Origin: an uncultured Anaerolineae bacterium
GTDB taxonomy: Bacteria; Chloroflexota; Anaerolineae; J036; Brachytrichaceae
Length of the DNA stretch: 64,000 nt
Direction: 5' to 3'
NCBI GenBank assembly: GCA_937959265.1
Contig: CALGMA010000016.1
Span: forward strand, 28,176 to 92,175
A program made the position numbers and the translations under genes. How positions within the stretch are numbered: position 1 is the first letter of the stretch; each line of letters starts with the position of its first letter. This document shows, in pieces, positions 1-8,868 of the stretch. The notes under the pieces are model-generated. The model worked only from the letters and a program-made list of their open reading frames with translations. It was not told the origin of the DNA and did no database searches.

Positions 1-1764
1 CACTTCCGGACCGTTGATGCTCTTTAAGAAGGTCAGGATCGGCCCAGGGCGGAAGGCCCACTCGCGGAAGGCGCGCTTCTGCCAGTATTCCAGCTCCTCG
101 GCCGTCAATCCCGGGTAGTCGAGCACGGTGCCTTTGTCCATGTCTACCTGCTCCCACTGCGTGCCAGGACGGAACCAGTTGTTCTCCAGCACCTCGAAGA
201 AGAACGGTGTGCCTGGGTATGGCGCAGCTACGTGGAACAGCGCCACGTCCAGCGGCAGCTTCTTGGCGAAGTCAATCGTCTCGCGGATCGTCTCGACCGT
301 CTCGCCGGGCAGGCCAATGATGAAGTAGCCCCAGTTCTTGATGCCGTGCTTGTGCGCCCAGGTCAGTGCGCGCGGTGCTTGCTCCATGCGATAGCCTTTG
401 GCGGCCTTCTTCAGGATTTGCTCGTTGGCGCTTTCGATGCCCCAAGAGATGAGGTTGCAGCCGGCCTTGGCCATCAGTTCGAGCATCTCTTCATCCACGT
501 AGTCTACGCGGCTGTTGCACGTCCAAGTCAGGCCGATCTTCTGCTCAATCATCAGCCTGCACAGGCCGACTACCTGATCGCGGTTGACGGTGAACAGGTC
601 GGCATACATGTGCACATGCTTGACGCCGAGCTTCTTCAGTGTCCACAGCTCCTCCATGATGTTCTCCGGCGTGCGCAGGCGGATGGAGTACTGGTAACTC
701 ACGTGCTTGATGCAGTACTTGCAGCCGGCCGTGCAGCCCCGGCTCGTCACGATGAACGTATATGGGCCCTTGATCATGGGGATGCGATATTTGTCGTACG
801 GCAGCAGATCGTGACGCGGGATGGGCAGATCGTCCAGGTTGCGGATGAACGGCCGGTCGAAGTTGACGACGACTTCGCTGCCACGCCGCCAAGCCAGCCC
901 TTTGATCGCCGCAAGCTGCGTGTGGGTGATCTTCATGCGATCATCGGCGATCGGCTCCTCGAGTGATTCGAGCGTCCAGGCCGGCACCCAGGTCGGATCC
1001 GCGTCCTTCATCATGTGCGCGATGTGGCCGTCGGCGTCGGCCGGTGTGCCATCCTGCTTGATCAGCCTGCCGTCCTCGGCCTTCTTCCAGAGGCCGTTGA
1101 CGGCCATGATGGTATCCGTCAGCTCGCGCAGGATGAGTTCCGGCTCGCCACGCAGTACGAAATCGAGCGCTGGGAAGCTCTCCAGCGTCTCGCGCGGCAT
1201 CGGTGTGACGTGTGTGCCGAAGCCCATCGTGATCGCACCCAGGCTGCGAGCCAGGAATGCGCCATACATGTCGTTGGTCAGCGTCGGCGCAGTCACCTGA
1301 GTGAGATAGAAGCGCGGGCGGAGTTCCTTGAGCTTAGCCTCGAACTCTGGCCAGCTCATGCGCTCGGCGTTAGCGTCAATCACGGCGACGGTGTAATCCT
1401 TGTCGAGCATCGCCGCCATCTGTGCCAGCTCCATCTGTGGCCAGATCATGTTCTCACGGCTGCGGCGACCGACGCGGTGCTGGCTGCGGATCCAGATCGC
1501 GCCGTCGGGCGTGGGAGGGTTGACCAGCAGGATGTCCACTTTGTAGGCTGGCCGGCGGATGCCCTTAGCGCGTGCGGCCAGATCGGCATCCGGGAAGCGC
1601 GGCGCAGGCAGGTTGCGCACGCCGCGGGTGCCCAGGTTGAGCTTGAGTTGCTCTTCCTTGCTCAGCGGCTTGAGCGCTTCCTGGAATGGGTCTTTCTTCC
1701 GCGCAGGTGTCGCAGGCGCAGAAGCCAGTGTCTTAGATTCAGTATTTGACTTGTTATCGCTCAT
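1..1764 (-). CDS. B12-binding radical SAM protein (3' part beyond window)
   Basis: The frame is open from an ATG at 1764 to the left edge (588 codons without a stop), so the C-terminus is missing. Residues ~75-215 look like a cobalamin-binding domain (hydrophobic strand ending VNPPTPDGA, then MGFGTHVTP and RGEPE). The radical SAM core follows, with the [4Fe-4S] motif C344-x3-C348-x2-C351 (SRGCTAGCKYC). WGIESANEQIL and IIGLPGET are typical of the elongator-like radical SAM fold. The family carries out radical chemistry such as methylation or ring formation on lipids, cofactors and antibiotics; the substrate cannot be told here. An AAGGA Shine-Dalgarno lies 9 nt before the ATG. Downstream neighbours are glycan genes, but a functional link is only inference. 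Confidence 0.9.
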   Translation of the reverse strand, partial: MSDNKSNTESKTLASAPATPARKKDPFQEALKPLSKEEQLKLNLGTRGVRNLPAPRFPDADLAARAKGIRRPAYKVDILLVNPPTPDGAIWIRSQHRVGRRSRENMIWPQMELAQMAAMLDKDYTVAVIDANAERMSWPEFEAKLKELRPRFYLTQVTAPTLTNDMYGAFLARSLGAITMGFGTHVTPMPRETLESFPALDFVLRGEPELILRELTDTIMAVNGLWKKAEDGRLIKQDGTPADADGHIAHMMKDADPTWVPAWTLESLEEPIADDRMKITHTQLAAIKGLAWRRGSEVVVNFDRPFIRNLDDLPIPRHDLLPYDKYRIPMIKGPYTFIVTSRGCTAGCKYCIKHVSYQYSIRLRTPENIMEELWTLKKLGVKHVHMYADLFTVNRDQVVGLCRLMIEQKIGLTWTCNSRVDYVDEEMLELMAKAGCNLISWGIESANEQILKKAAKGYRMEQAPRALTWAHKHGIKNWGYFIIGLPGETVETIRETIDFAKKLPLDVALFHVAAPYPGTPFFFEVLENNWFRPGTQWEQVDMDKGTVLDYPGLTAEELEYWQKRAFREWAFRPGPILTFLKSINGPEV

Positions 1765-1929
1765 TTTCAGTTTCCTTCCCTCGTGATAATGCACCCGTTG
1801 GCCGCGCCAAGCAAGTGAGTAGGCCGCTGGCGCATGCCACACTCTTTTTGTCGAAGCGCGCGCGTCGAACTGCACCAAATTTAGGCTTGTGGAGGTATCA
1901 AAACCTGATTTATACCCAGTCAAAATCTC

Positions 1930-3216
1930 TCATTTGACGGCATTGCCTGCCAAATCGGCGTCTACTTGCCCCTCACGTCGGGCCAACTCTTCCAGGACGC
2001 GCATAACGATCCATGAAACGATCAATTGAACGCCAACCAGAAAAATAATGCTACTGCTCAGCATCCAGAACCACTGTCGGTTACTGCCAGCCGGTCCATT
2101 GCTGCTCAGGCCAAGCGCCAGTGCAACGAATGCAAGCGCAATGCCGGAAATCACCATAACCCCGCCCATCCACCAGAACTGACGGTCGAGCGGTTTCTTG
2201 AATATGGGCCTACCGAATATTCCCTGGCGAATCGGTCGCTTATGGAAGAGCGACACCAGGTAATTGAACATCATGCCCAAGGTAAACACACTTACCCCAG
2301 CTACCCCCAACGTCAAGCCAGAGAACACGGCGAATACTCCCCATGGACCAAGCTGCGTCACCCCCATAAGCCGCTGGGTCGTCAGCACGAGCGCCACGAT
2401 TATGGCTAGGATGATTCCGGCCAGGCCGATCGCGCCGAGGATGCGGGCAGGATTATACGTAAGTGCGGTCCACACGATCGCGTTGAGGAAGCGCATGCCG
2501 TCCCGCACCACACCGAGCTTGCTGCGGCCGGAGCGTTCGTGATGCGGCACGGCCACCTCGACCACCTTCAGATTCTCGTGCAGCGCCCGGGTGCTCATGG
2601 CCGGCGTGAAATTCAGGCCGTCGGGCAAAGGATAGAGTAATGGCAGCACGTCGCGCCGGAACACGCGCTGGCCGCTGGCCACATCAGTCACCCGGGTGTT
2701 GCTGATCAGGCTAACGAGTTGGGCAAATAAGAAGTTGCCGATTTGGCGGATCTTGGGGCTGTCGTTCTTCTCGCCGGCCATGCGGCTGCCCACGCACATA
2801 TCTGCGCCGTCCAACACTGCCTTGCACATCTGTGGGAAGTATTCGGGGGGATATGTGCTATCAGCGTCGAGGAAGGCAAGCAGGTTGCCAGTGGCGTGGT
2901 GAAAGCCGGTTTTGAGCGCGCCGCCGTAGTTACGGTTGACCCGGTGCTGGATCAAGCGCACGGCGGGATACTGGCGCACGATATCGGCGGTCCGGTCCTT
3001 GCTGCCGTCGTCCACGACGATCAACTCCAGCGCGTCCACGCCGATCTTCTGCAGCTCCGGCTCGATGGCGAGCACGCGCTCGACGATCTCGGCGATACCG
3101 TCTTCTTCGTTGTAGGCCGGGATGACTACTGATAGTTTGTGCCGAGGTTGGGTGGCAGATCTGGTCGTATTCTCAGCACTCGACCAGCCGCTCATCATGA
3201 CACTGGCTGCCTGCAT
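1930..3216 (-). CDS. GT2 family polyprenyl-phosphate-sugar transferase-like glycosyltransferase with membrane anchor
   Basis: 428 residues. The N-terminal GT-A domain (about 28-240) has SVVIPAYNEE, VVDDGSKD and the metal-binding FLDADS (D117/D119), followed by GSRMAGE. The last ~170 residues hold about four hydrophobic segments, as in DPM1/GtrB-like enzymes that move a sugar from a nucleotide to a polyprenyl phosphate on the cytoplasmic face. Such lipid-linked sugars are the usual donors of GT-C enzymes, so this gene may feed the many GT-C proteins in the window (inference). A GGGGAAAG Shine-Dalgarno-like sequence precedes the ATG at 3216; ATGs seven or eight codons in are possible alternatives. 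The N-terminal 25 residues are polar and not conserved-looking. Confidence 0.88.
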   Translation of the reverse strand: MQAASVMMSGWSSAENTTRSATQPRHKLSVVIPAYNEEDGIAEIVERVLAIEPELQKIGVDALELIVVDDGSKDRTADIVRQYPAVRLIQHRVNRNYGGALKTGFHHATGNLLAFLDADSTYPPEYFPQMCKAVLDGADMCVGSRMAGEKNDSPKIRQIGNFLFAQLVSLISNTRVTDVASGQRVFRRDVLPLLYPLPDGLNFTPAMSTRALHENLKVVEVAVPHHERSGRSKLGVVRDGMRFLNAIVWTALTYNPARILGAIGLAGIILAIIVALVLTTQRLMGVTQLGPWGVFAVFSGLTLGVAGVSVFTLGMMFNYLVSLFHKRPIRQGIFGRPIFKKPLDRQFWWMGGVMVISGIALAFVALALGLSSNGPAGSNRQWFWMLSSSIIFLVGVQLIVSWIVMRVLEELARREGQVDADLAGNAVK

Positions 3217-3311
3217 TTACTTTCCCCACGGTTGACCTAGACTGGCTTAATCAATGTGATTGTCGTCGCCGAGCGCCAATTCCGCTGGTCTGAGCGGAGG
3301 TTCTCCCACGA

Positions 3312-4103
3312 TCACATTACGAATGCGTCATCCACTACGGGATGCGGAGTGTGCTGCTTGATGGTAGCTAAGGCCTGAGCGCATTCATTAGGAGCAATCT
3401 GCGCCAATGCCGGTGCTCGGCCCTTCCAGCGAACATATTTGATCAAAGTGCCGATTGCTTTTAGCCCATCGGCAGGCCGGATCTTCTTGCCTTCTTCGTA
3501 AGTGCGCCCCATATACGAAATCGGCACCTCGTAGATGCGATAGCCGAGCCGCAGCACTTTAGCGGCGATTTCTGGCTCGATCCGGAAGTCGTTGCTCTCC
3601 AGCGCCAAGCTGCGCATGATCTCTGTGCGCATCACCTTGTAGCACGTTTCCATGTCGGAGATCCAACAGTTGTAGAGGAAGTTCGTCAAGAAGGTGAGGA
3701 ACTTGTTCCCGATTGCATTCCAGAAGTACATGCCGGTATGCCGGCCAAGGAACCGAGAGCCGAAGACGACGTCCACACGCCCCATCACGATCGGCTTGAT
3801 CAACTCATAGTAGTCATTCGGGTCGTATTCAAGATCGGCATCCTGAATGATGACAATCTCTCCACGTGCTAAAGCCAGCCCTGTGCGAATCGCTTCGCCT
3901 TTACCCTTGTTGTGGGGATGACGCACCGATCGAAGAGCAGGATAGGCTGGGCCCAGCCGCTGCAGGATCTGCGGCGTTTCATCAATCGAATGATCATCCA
4001 CCACGATGATCTCCTTGTCTAGCTTTACTGCCATGACCTGCTGGATGACTTCTTCGATTGTTTTCGCCTCGTTGTAACAAGGGATGATGACCGATAGTAG
4101 CAT
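3312..4103 (-). CDS. GT2 family glycosyltransferase, DPM1-like, soluble
   Basis: 263 residues, a compact GT-A enzyme with no membrane tail. It starts directly with SVIIPCYNEA, followed by VVDDHSIDET, NKGKGEAIRTGL and the metal site IIQDADLEYDP (D88/D90); GSRF and ETCYKVMRTE follow. This pattern is that of bacterial dolichyl/polyprenyl-phosphate mannose or glucose synthases. It lies in the same direction as the GT2 gene downstream and the GT-C gene upstream (52-nt gap), so a lipid-sugar synthase next to a transferase that would use the product is plausible. GGGAATAACATA precedes the ATG, giving a weak ribosome site. The sugar is not predictable. Confidence 0.88.
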   Translation of the reverse strand: MLLSVIIPCYNEAKTIEEVIQQVMAVKLDKEIIVVDDHSIDETPQILQRLGPAYPALRSVRHPHNKGKGEAIRTGLALARGEIVIIQDADLEYDPNDYYELIKPIVMGRVDVVFGSRFLGRHTGMYFWNAIGNKFLTFLTNFLYNCWISDMETCYKVMRTEIMRSLALESNDFRIEPEIAAKVLRLGYRIYEVPISYMGRTYEEGKKIRPADGLKAIGTLIKYVRWKGRAPALAQIAPNECAQALATIKQHTPHPVVDDAFVM

Positions 4104-4155
4104 TATGTTATTCCCGTTTTGCTTTTTAGGTTTGTGTGGATCACCTGCTGTTTAC

Positions 4156-5730
4156 TCACCGGGGAGACACTCGATAGAGATCATAAGCGCCCTGACTGAT
4201 GAGCAATTCGCAGCAGCCTTTTGCTATATCTTCCGCATAGATACCCGTAAACTTCGAGAAGGGACCGTCAATCAGATATTGCGCATGCGCCTTGGTGAAA
4301 TCATAGCGATCGTCGAGAGGTTCATGGGCGAATAGATATGCGGTGTAGCGGTCCACCCAAATATTTTCGGGGTAGTGGTAGTCGTGTTCGGTAAGGAGCC
4401 CTAGCTGCCATTCCCAAGACTCGATGATCTGATTTGTGGGAATGTGACTGCTGAGATACTGTGCTATGTCTTGGGCAGACGTGTCTTCTATGGGTCGCAA
4501 CCACCACTCACCTAGCTGTCGGGCCATATGCACGCCGGCAAATGCTGTTGTGAGAACCAACGTGACTCCTAGTAACACTCGCGCCGGCAGGCTGGACATT
4601 GCCCCCATCACACTCGGCGAGCGAACGATAGAGTAGCACTTCACCAAAGCACCGCCTGCAAGCAGGCAACTCAACACGAAGGGATCAAAAGCGTATCTCT
4701 CCCATCCCACCGACACCAATACATACCAAATCAACCACACGAAACTGATCGAGGCAAAGAGAGCGGCTAGTGCGGCTTGACGGTGGCGATGAACGATCAG
4801 CCAGATCGCATATATGAGGCCTACAACACCAACCAAGCCTACGCCCGAACGTATCAGATAAGTCACGCTTCGTGGTCCGAATAACACCGGATTTAGCGCC
4901 GTAACGGTCCAGCGTGCGCTGCTCTGAATCGCTTCTAAGTGTTGCCCCAAAGCTTCAGAACCAAGAATGATCCAACGAGCTCCATACCAAGCTGCCAGCA
5001 CAATCGCGACCGCCACAAAAGTCACGGCTAACAATCGCCAACCGATGCGCCGCAGAAAGAGCAAATCTGCGAGCCAGACCAGCATCAACGCAGGAAAGAG
5101 CACGATAGACCACTGACCTTTAGTAATCGCGGCCAGTCCAAAAAATAGCCCTGCACTGGCGACAAGCCATGTTTTACGTCGTTCTATACCAGAGGCCCAT
5201 ATCAGGCTGCCAACGAAGAAATAAGCGAGTGAAGCTACATTCCCCATCGCCATACGCCCGAAGTAAACAAAATTTTCGTGTGGCATCGCTAACAGCAGAG
5301 CCAACGCCAGCGCTCCACCAGCAACTCCGCCGAACTTCTGGGCAGTGATGTAGAACAGAAGACCTGTCGCGATCATAAACAAAGCTGCAACCAGACGCGC
5401 TTGCATCAAGCCGACACCAAAAAGATTGAACATAGCGGCTAGCGGTAAGACAATACCAGGGCCGTTGGCCACAAGTGGCTGATCCAGAACTCGGAATCCC
5501 TCTGAGGAACGCATGGCGTACTGGGCGTGTCTTACCAGATTGATTGCACCCTGCGCAGTGAAGCCTTCATCAATCCAGGTAGGAGGCCAGTAGGGTTGTT
5601 TGTAGAGGGCGAACACCGTTAGGATGCCCACTACAAAGATGTACCTAGCTCTGATGAGTACGCTTTTCCGACGAAACTTCAAAGTAACGTCCAACTGTGT
5701 GGACCATCGCGAGATCAAATTTACGTCCAT
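4156..5730 (-). CDS. GT-C fold membrane glycosyltransferase (GT39/GT83-like)
   Basis: 524 residues with roughly ten or more hydrophobic segments. The first outer loop carries the acidic motif WIDEG (about residue 54), the position of the catalytic Asp/Glu in ArnT and protein mannosyltransferases, which transfer a sugar from a polyprenyl phosphate outside the membrane. A short extracytoplasmic C-terminal part (~90 residues) ends the protein; it lacks the beta-sandwich tail shared by the GT-C proteins at 13.8-36.8 kb. It is one gene of a minus-strand run with the acyltransferase upstream (18-nt gap) and two GT2 genes downstream. The N-terminal 25 residues are basic and polar before the first helix. 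Acceptor unknown. Confidence 0.82.
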   Translation of the reverse strand: MDVNLISRWSTQLDVTLKFRRKSVLIRARYIFVVGILTVFALYKQPYWPPTWIDEGFTAQGAINLVRHAQYAMRSSEGFRVLDQPLVANGPGIVLPLAAMFNLFGVGLMQARLVAALFMIATGLLFYITAQKFGGVAGGALALALLLAMPHENFVYFGRMAMGNVASLAYFFVGSLIWASGIERRKTWLVASAGLFFGLAAITKGQWSIVLFPALMLVWLADLLFLRRIGWRLLAVTFVAVAIVLAAWYGARWIILGSEALGQHLEAIQSSARWTVTALNPVLFGPRSVTYLIRSGVGLVGVVGLIYAIWLIVHRHRQAALAALFASISFVWLIWYVLVSVGWERYAFDPFVLSCLLAGGALVKCYSIVRSPSVMGAMSSLPARVLLGVTLVLTTAFAGVHMARQLGEWWLRPIEDTSAQDIAQYLSSHIPTNQIIESWEWQLGLLTEHDYHYPENIWVDRYTAYLFAHEPLDDRYDFTKAHAQYLIDGPFSKFTGIYAEDIAKGCCELLISQGAYDLYRVSPR

Positions 5731-5748
5731 TTATGCCTATCTGCTCGT

Positions 5749-6513
5749 TCACAGCATGTAAACCTTTGCCGTCCGGGTTGCCTGGGCGATCTTGGCGGCT
5801 TCCGGCGTGATCTCTTTGATCACCTTCGCCGGCACACCGCCGACCACTGCGTGTGGCGGCACGTCGCGCGTCACCACCGCGCCGGCGGCCACCACCGCTC
5901 CTTTGCCTACCCGCACGCCGTCCAGGATCACTGCGCCGCTGCCAATCCAGACATCATCCTCGATCACGATCCCCTCAGCTGTGATGCCTTGCTCCACGAA
6001 GGGACGCGTCGGATCATCGAAGACGTGATTGACGGCAATGATCTGACATAAAGGCGAGGTGTACACCCGATCGCCGATACGCACCCCGCCTTGTCCCCGG
6101 ATGACGTTCATCTCGCCAATCAGGCTGTTCTTGCCGATCCAGATGCCGCTGTTAGGTAGGTTGCGGAAGTTATATACATGTAGCACGCTACCATGCATCA
6201 CATATGTGCCCTCGCCGATCTCGACCCCGTTCGGGCAGGCGTGAATGTACACCCCCTGGTCGAGATAGCTGCCCCTGCCCAGCCGGATCCGACTGGCGAA
6301 ACGCAGGCGCACACTGTTCTCGATGGCTGCCAGGCCATCCATCCGCAAGATCAGGCGATACAGCGCTGCACGTAGCGCAACACCTGCGATGGTCGGCACC
6401 CAGCCGGCTAATATCTGCCAGAACTGCTCCCAGAGATAGCGACCGACGCTATCAGCCTGGCGGCTCAGATACAGACGGATTTGTCCCACATTCCCTCGCA
6501 ATTCATATTTCAC
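5749..6513 (-). CDS. Left-handed beta-helix (hexapeptide) acyltransferase
   Basis: 254 residues. From about residue 70 onward the protein is made of hexapeptide turns of the [LIV]-G-x4 type ([52 protein letters not shown]), with NHVFDD supplying the likely catalytic His and [11 protein letters not shown] closing the helix, as in NodL/maltose O-acetyltransferases and colanic acid WcaF. Such enzymes put acetyl groups on sugars. The start is 3 nt after the pyrD stop, so it is probably cotranscribed with pyrD and with the GT-C gene below; its job is more likely in the glycan set than in pyrimidine synthesis. The N-terminal 65 residues are less recognisable. Confidence 0.85.
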   Translation of the reverse strand: MKYELRGNVGQIRLYLSRQADSVGRYLWEQFWQILAGWVPTIAGVALRAALYRLILRMDGLAAIENSVRLRFASRIRLGRGSYLDQGVYIHACPNGVEIGEGTYVMHGSVLHVYNFRNLPNSGIWIGKNSLIGEMNVIRGQGGVRIGDRVYTSPLCQIIAVNHVFDDPTRPFVEQGITAEGIVIEDDVWIGSGAVILDGVRVGKGAVVAAGAVVTRDVPPHAVVGGVPAKVIKEITPEAAKIAQATRTAKVYML

Positions 6514-6516
6514 AAC

Positions 6517-7518
6517 TCAGCGCAGCGCTCTGCCGCGGAACTCCTCAACGCACCGATAGTCGTGCCGGTTCATGTAGTCCACAATGCCGGCCGTCACTTC
6601 GCCGAACGCGCTCAAGCCGCGATACACTGCACTGCCGATGCCGACGCAGGTCGCGCCGACAAGGATCATCTCGATTGCATCGCGTGCGGTCGTCACTCCA
6701 CCAGTGCCGATTACCGGCGTCTGCAGGCCGGCGCGCTTCAGCGCCTGACAGATGTCGCGCACACAACGCACGGCGATGGGCCGGATGGCTGGGCCACTCA
6801 CGCCGCCGGTGCCGTTAGCTAGCACCGGCCGAGCCGTCTCGATGTCCAGCACTAGGCCGGGGCCGAGCGAGTTGATGGCGCAGATGGCGTCGGCGCCGGC
6901 GTTCGCTACGCTAATGGCGATGGTGGCAATGTCCTCTACGTTGGGTGACAGCTTCATCACCACCGGCCGGTTGGTGTTGCGCTTCACCGTGCGCGTGACT
7001 TGCGCCGAAACGTAGGCGTTGGATGAGAACATCTCTTCGTGCTGTGCGTCCAGGTTCGGGCAGGAGATGTTGACCTCGATTAGGTCTGGCTCGGCCTCGC
7101 TAATGTAGCGTGCCAGCACGCCGAAGTCGTAGATGGTGTTGGCAAAAATGCTGGCAATGATAGGCACCCCGTATGGTGCGAGCAATTTCTTTGCCGCACG
7201 GATCTCTTCTACCATTACCTCAACGCCTGGATTGCTGAGGCCGATGGCGTTGATCAGCCCTTCGCCCCAGTTGACAATGGTGGGATTCGGCCAGCCAGCG
7301 CGAGGTTTCAGGCTGCATGACTTGGTCGTGATGCCGCCGACGCCAGCCTGTGCTAACCGGACGAAGACTTGCTCGCTCAGACCGAGAATGCCTGAAGCGA
7401 GCACTGTTGGGTTTGGGAAGCGCACGCCGCACAGTGTGATGGCAAGCTGAGGCTCACATGTCGGGCTCTGCGCCGAATGGGTCTGCATGTGTGCATGTGC
7501 CTGAGTCGCAGCAGTCAT
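6517..7518 (-). CDS. pyrD: Dihydroorotate dehydrogenase, class 1B catalytic subunit type
   Basis: 333 residues. Oxidises dihydroorotate to orotate with FMN, the fourth step of UMP synthesis. NPTVLASGILG, TTKSCSLKPR, NAIGLSNPG, NISCPN (C153, the Cys base of class 1 enzymes), VMKLSPNV, ANGTGGVSGPAI and IGTGGV are all present in order. The pattern is closer to class 1B than to the membrane class 2 enzyme, which has Ser instead of Cys. Class 1B normally needs the PyrK electron-transfer subunit, and no pyrK lies in this window. The first ~23 residues are an unusual extension. A GATAAT hexamer lies 8 nt before the ATG with no Shine-Dalgarno, so the mRNA may be leaderless. pyrE and pyrF lie 0.7-2.2 kb away. 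Confidence 0.93.
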   Translation of the reverse strand: MTAATQAHAHMQTHSAQSPTCEPQLAITLCGVRFPNPTVLASGILGLSEQVFVRLAQAGVGGITTKSCSLKPRAGWPNPTIVNWGEGLINAIGLSNPGVEVMVEEIRAAKKLLAPYGVPIIASIFANTIYDFGVLARYISEAEPDLIEVNISCPNLDAQHEEMFSSNAYVSAQVTRTVKRNTNRPVVMKLSPNVEDIATIAISVANAGADAICAINSLGPGLVLDIETARPVLANGTGGVSGPAIRPIAVRCVRDICQALKRAGLQTPVIGTGGVTTARDAIEMILVGATCVGIGSAVYRGLSAFGEVTAGIVDYMNRHDYRCVEEFRGRALR

Positions 7519-7526
7519 CGCACGCG

Positions 7527-7532
7527 ATTATC
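7527..7532 (-). promoter_or_regulatory. Candidate -10 element of pyrD
   Basis: On the minus strand GATAAT is followed by 8 nt (CGCGTGCG) and then the pyrD ATG. A start of transcription 6-8 nt after the hexamer would fall on or next to the A of the ATG, a leaderless arrangement. No clear TTGACA-like -35 is seen. Confidence 0.45.
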
Positions 7533-7551
7533 GCAGCACATTTCGCCGTTT

Positions 7552-7567
7552 AGCCGATAATTCGGCT
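7552..7567 (+). promoter_or_regulatory. Inverted repeat over a candidate -10 (GATAAT) before the DUF1269-type gene
   Basis: AGCCGA (7552-7557) and TCGGCT (7562-7567) form a 6-bp inverted repeat around TAAT. The GATAAT inside it (7556-7561) is a plausible -10 for the gene at 7600, giving a leader of about 32 nt with a good Shine-Dalgarno. An operator overlapping a promoter is one reading; chance is possible for so short a repeat. Confidence 0.35.
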
Positions 7568-7599
7568 CTTGAGACAACAGAATAGGGAGGATCTCAGAC

Positions 7600-8178
7600 A
7601 TGTCCAACCGAAACGAGAACGTGATCATTGCCTACTTCCCTGGCGCAGAGAAAGCAGGCGAGGCCGCCGAAGCGCTCAAGTCGTGGGACAAGGCGAATGA
7701 TGACATCAAGCTCGGCGGCATCGGCATCATCGTAGCCGAGAACGGCGAGCTCAAAACGCACAGCGTTGGCGCCAAGGCCACCGGCACCGGCGCGAAAGCC
7801 GGCACAGTCATCGGCGTCATTGCGGGCGTCCTGTCCGGCGGCCTGTCGTTGATCGGCGGCGCGCTGGCCGGGCTGGCCGGTGGCGCGTTGCTCGGCTCGC
7901 TCAAGCACAAGTCGCTCGGGTTGACCGATGGCGACTACGAGACCTTCAAACAAGAGCTGGTCGGCGGCAAAGCCGCGTTAGTCGTGACGGCCGATGACCA
8001 CGAGGTGTACGATACGCTCAATCAGATCCGCAGCCTCGGCGGCGAAGTGGTGAGTTACACCGCCGACCGCGATGCGATGCAGGCTCTCACGATGGCCGCA
8101 ATCGAGCAGGAGCGCCAACTCCGTGGCACCGGCCTGAGCGGCGATCCGACGCGGGGCATCCCACTCCCTCCGGTTTGA
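7600..8178 (+). CDS. DUF1269-type protein with central glycine-zipper membrane segment
   Basis: 192 residues. The N-terminal ~60 residues form an alpha/beta-looking segment (VIIAYFPGAEKAGEAAEALKSW), followed by a Gly/Ala-rich hydrophobic stretch (about 64-105) of the glycine-zipper type and then a second alpha/beta segment (LVGGKAALVVTADD). This is the plan of DUF1269/general-stress-like membrane-associated proteins; the biochemical role is unknown. AGGGAGG ends 9 nt before the ATG, a strong ribosome site. It is transcribed away from pyrD and towards pyrE, and sits alone between pyrimidine genes. No catalytic motif is visible. The C-terminal 30 residues are probably unstructured. Confidence 0.75.
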   Translation: MSNRNENVIIAYFPGAEKAGEAAEALKSWDKANDDIKLGGIGIIVAENGELKTHSVGAKATGTGAKAGTVIGVIAGVLSGGLSLIGGALAGLAGGALLGSLKHKSLGLTDGDYETFKQELVGGKAALVVTADDHEVYDTLNQIRSLGGEVVSYTADRDAMQALTMAAIEQERQLRGTGLSGDPTRGIPLPPV

Positions 8179-8210
8179 GGCAACGCGCAGCGCCATTCGA
8201 GGGGCAGACG

Positions 8211-8843
8211 CTACTGCGTTGACCGCAGCCAGGCAAGCGCCTCGTCGCGCCGGCGGGCGTCGAGCCGGCCAGACTGCGCGAGCGCGTCGAGCATCGCGGA
8301 GAGCGTGAAGACAGCGTGCAGCCGGATGCCGTACTGGGCCAGTTCTTTACGCCCGCCTTGCTCGCGGTCAATCACCACCACCACGTCATTGACGATCAAA
8401 CCCGCCGCGCGCAACGGCTGCAGCGCCTCGAGCTTGGCCGTGCCGCGGGTGATCAGATCGTCCACCAACAGCACAGTCTCGCCGAGGTAATGTTCGCCTT
8501 CGATGAGCCGGCCGGTGCCGTAGTCTTTGGCCTCTCGGCGCGGGTAAATCAGCGGCTTGGTGGTCTCCAGCGCCACCGCCACGCCAATCGGCAGGCCGGC
8601 GTAGGGGATGGCCGCGAGGCGATCGAACGGCGCGGAGATTCGCGCAATCTCATCGGCCATCGCTTGCGCGACGCGCTTCAGCGCAGCCGGATGCGAGACC
8701 AAGAGGCGCAGGTCAATGTAGATCGGCGAAGTCAGGCCACTTTTCAGCTTGAACTGGCCGAACTTCACGCAGCCGATGTCAAACAAGGTGTTGATGAGTG
8801 AGGCGTGATCGGTCATAGGAGCGAGTGTCAAGGCGTCGGACAT
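8211..8843 (-). CDS. pyrE: Orotate phosphoribosyltransferase
   Basis: 210 residues. Converts orotate and PRPP to [20 protein letters not shown] is the family's N-terminal motif, [12 protein letters not shown] the flexible loop with catalytic Lys, and [14 protein letters not shown] (about 125-137) the PRPP-binding loop; [10 protein letters not shown] follows, as usual in OPRTases. The start at 8843 lies 25 nt downstream of pyrF in the same direction, so pyrF-pyrE look cotranscribed. An ATG nine codons in (8816) would also fit the family length. Convergent with the DUF1269-type gene, with 32 nt between the stops and no terminator hairpin seen. Confidence 0.93.
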   Translation of the reverse strand: MSDALTLAPMTDHASLINTLFDIGCVKFGQFKLKSGLTSPIYIDLRLLVSHPAALKRVAQAMADEIARISAPFDRLAAIPYAGLPIGVAVALETTKPLIYPRREAKDYGTGRLIEGEHYLGETVLLVDDLITRGTAKLEALQPLRAAGLIVNDVVVVIDREQGGRKELAQYGIRLHAVFTLSAMLDALAQSGRLDARRRDEALAWLRSTQ

Positions 8844-8868
8844 CGCGCGCGGATGCGCAACGCCGGCG

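Noticed and set aside
1909..1923. Promoter for the radical SAM gene from TTGACT and TATAAA near 1909-1923
   Set aside because: The two elements are only 3 bp apart on the minus strand and cannot act as a -35/-10 pair; CATTAT at 1791-1786 is possible but weak.
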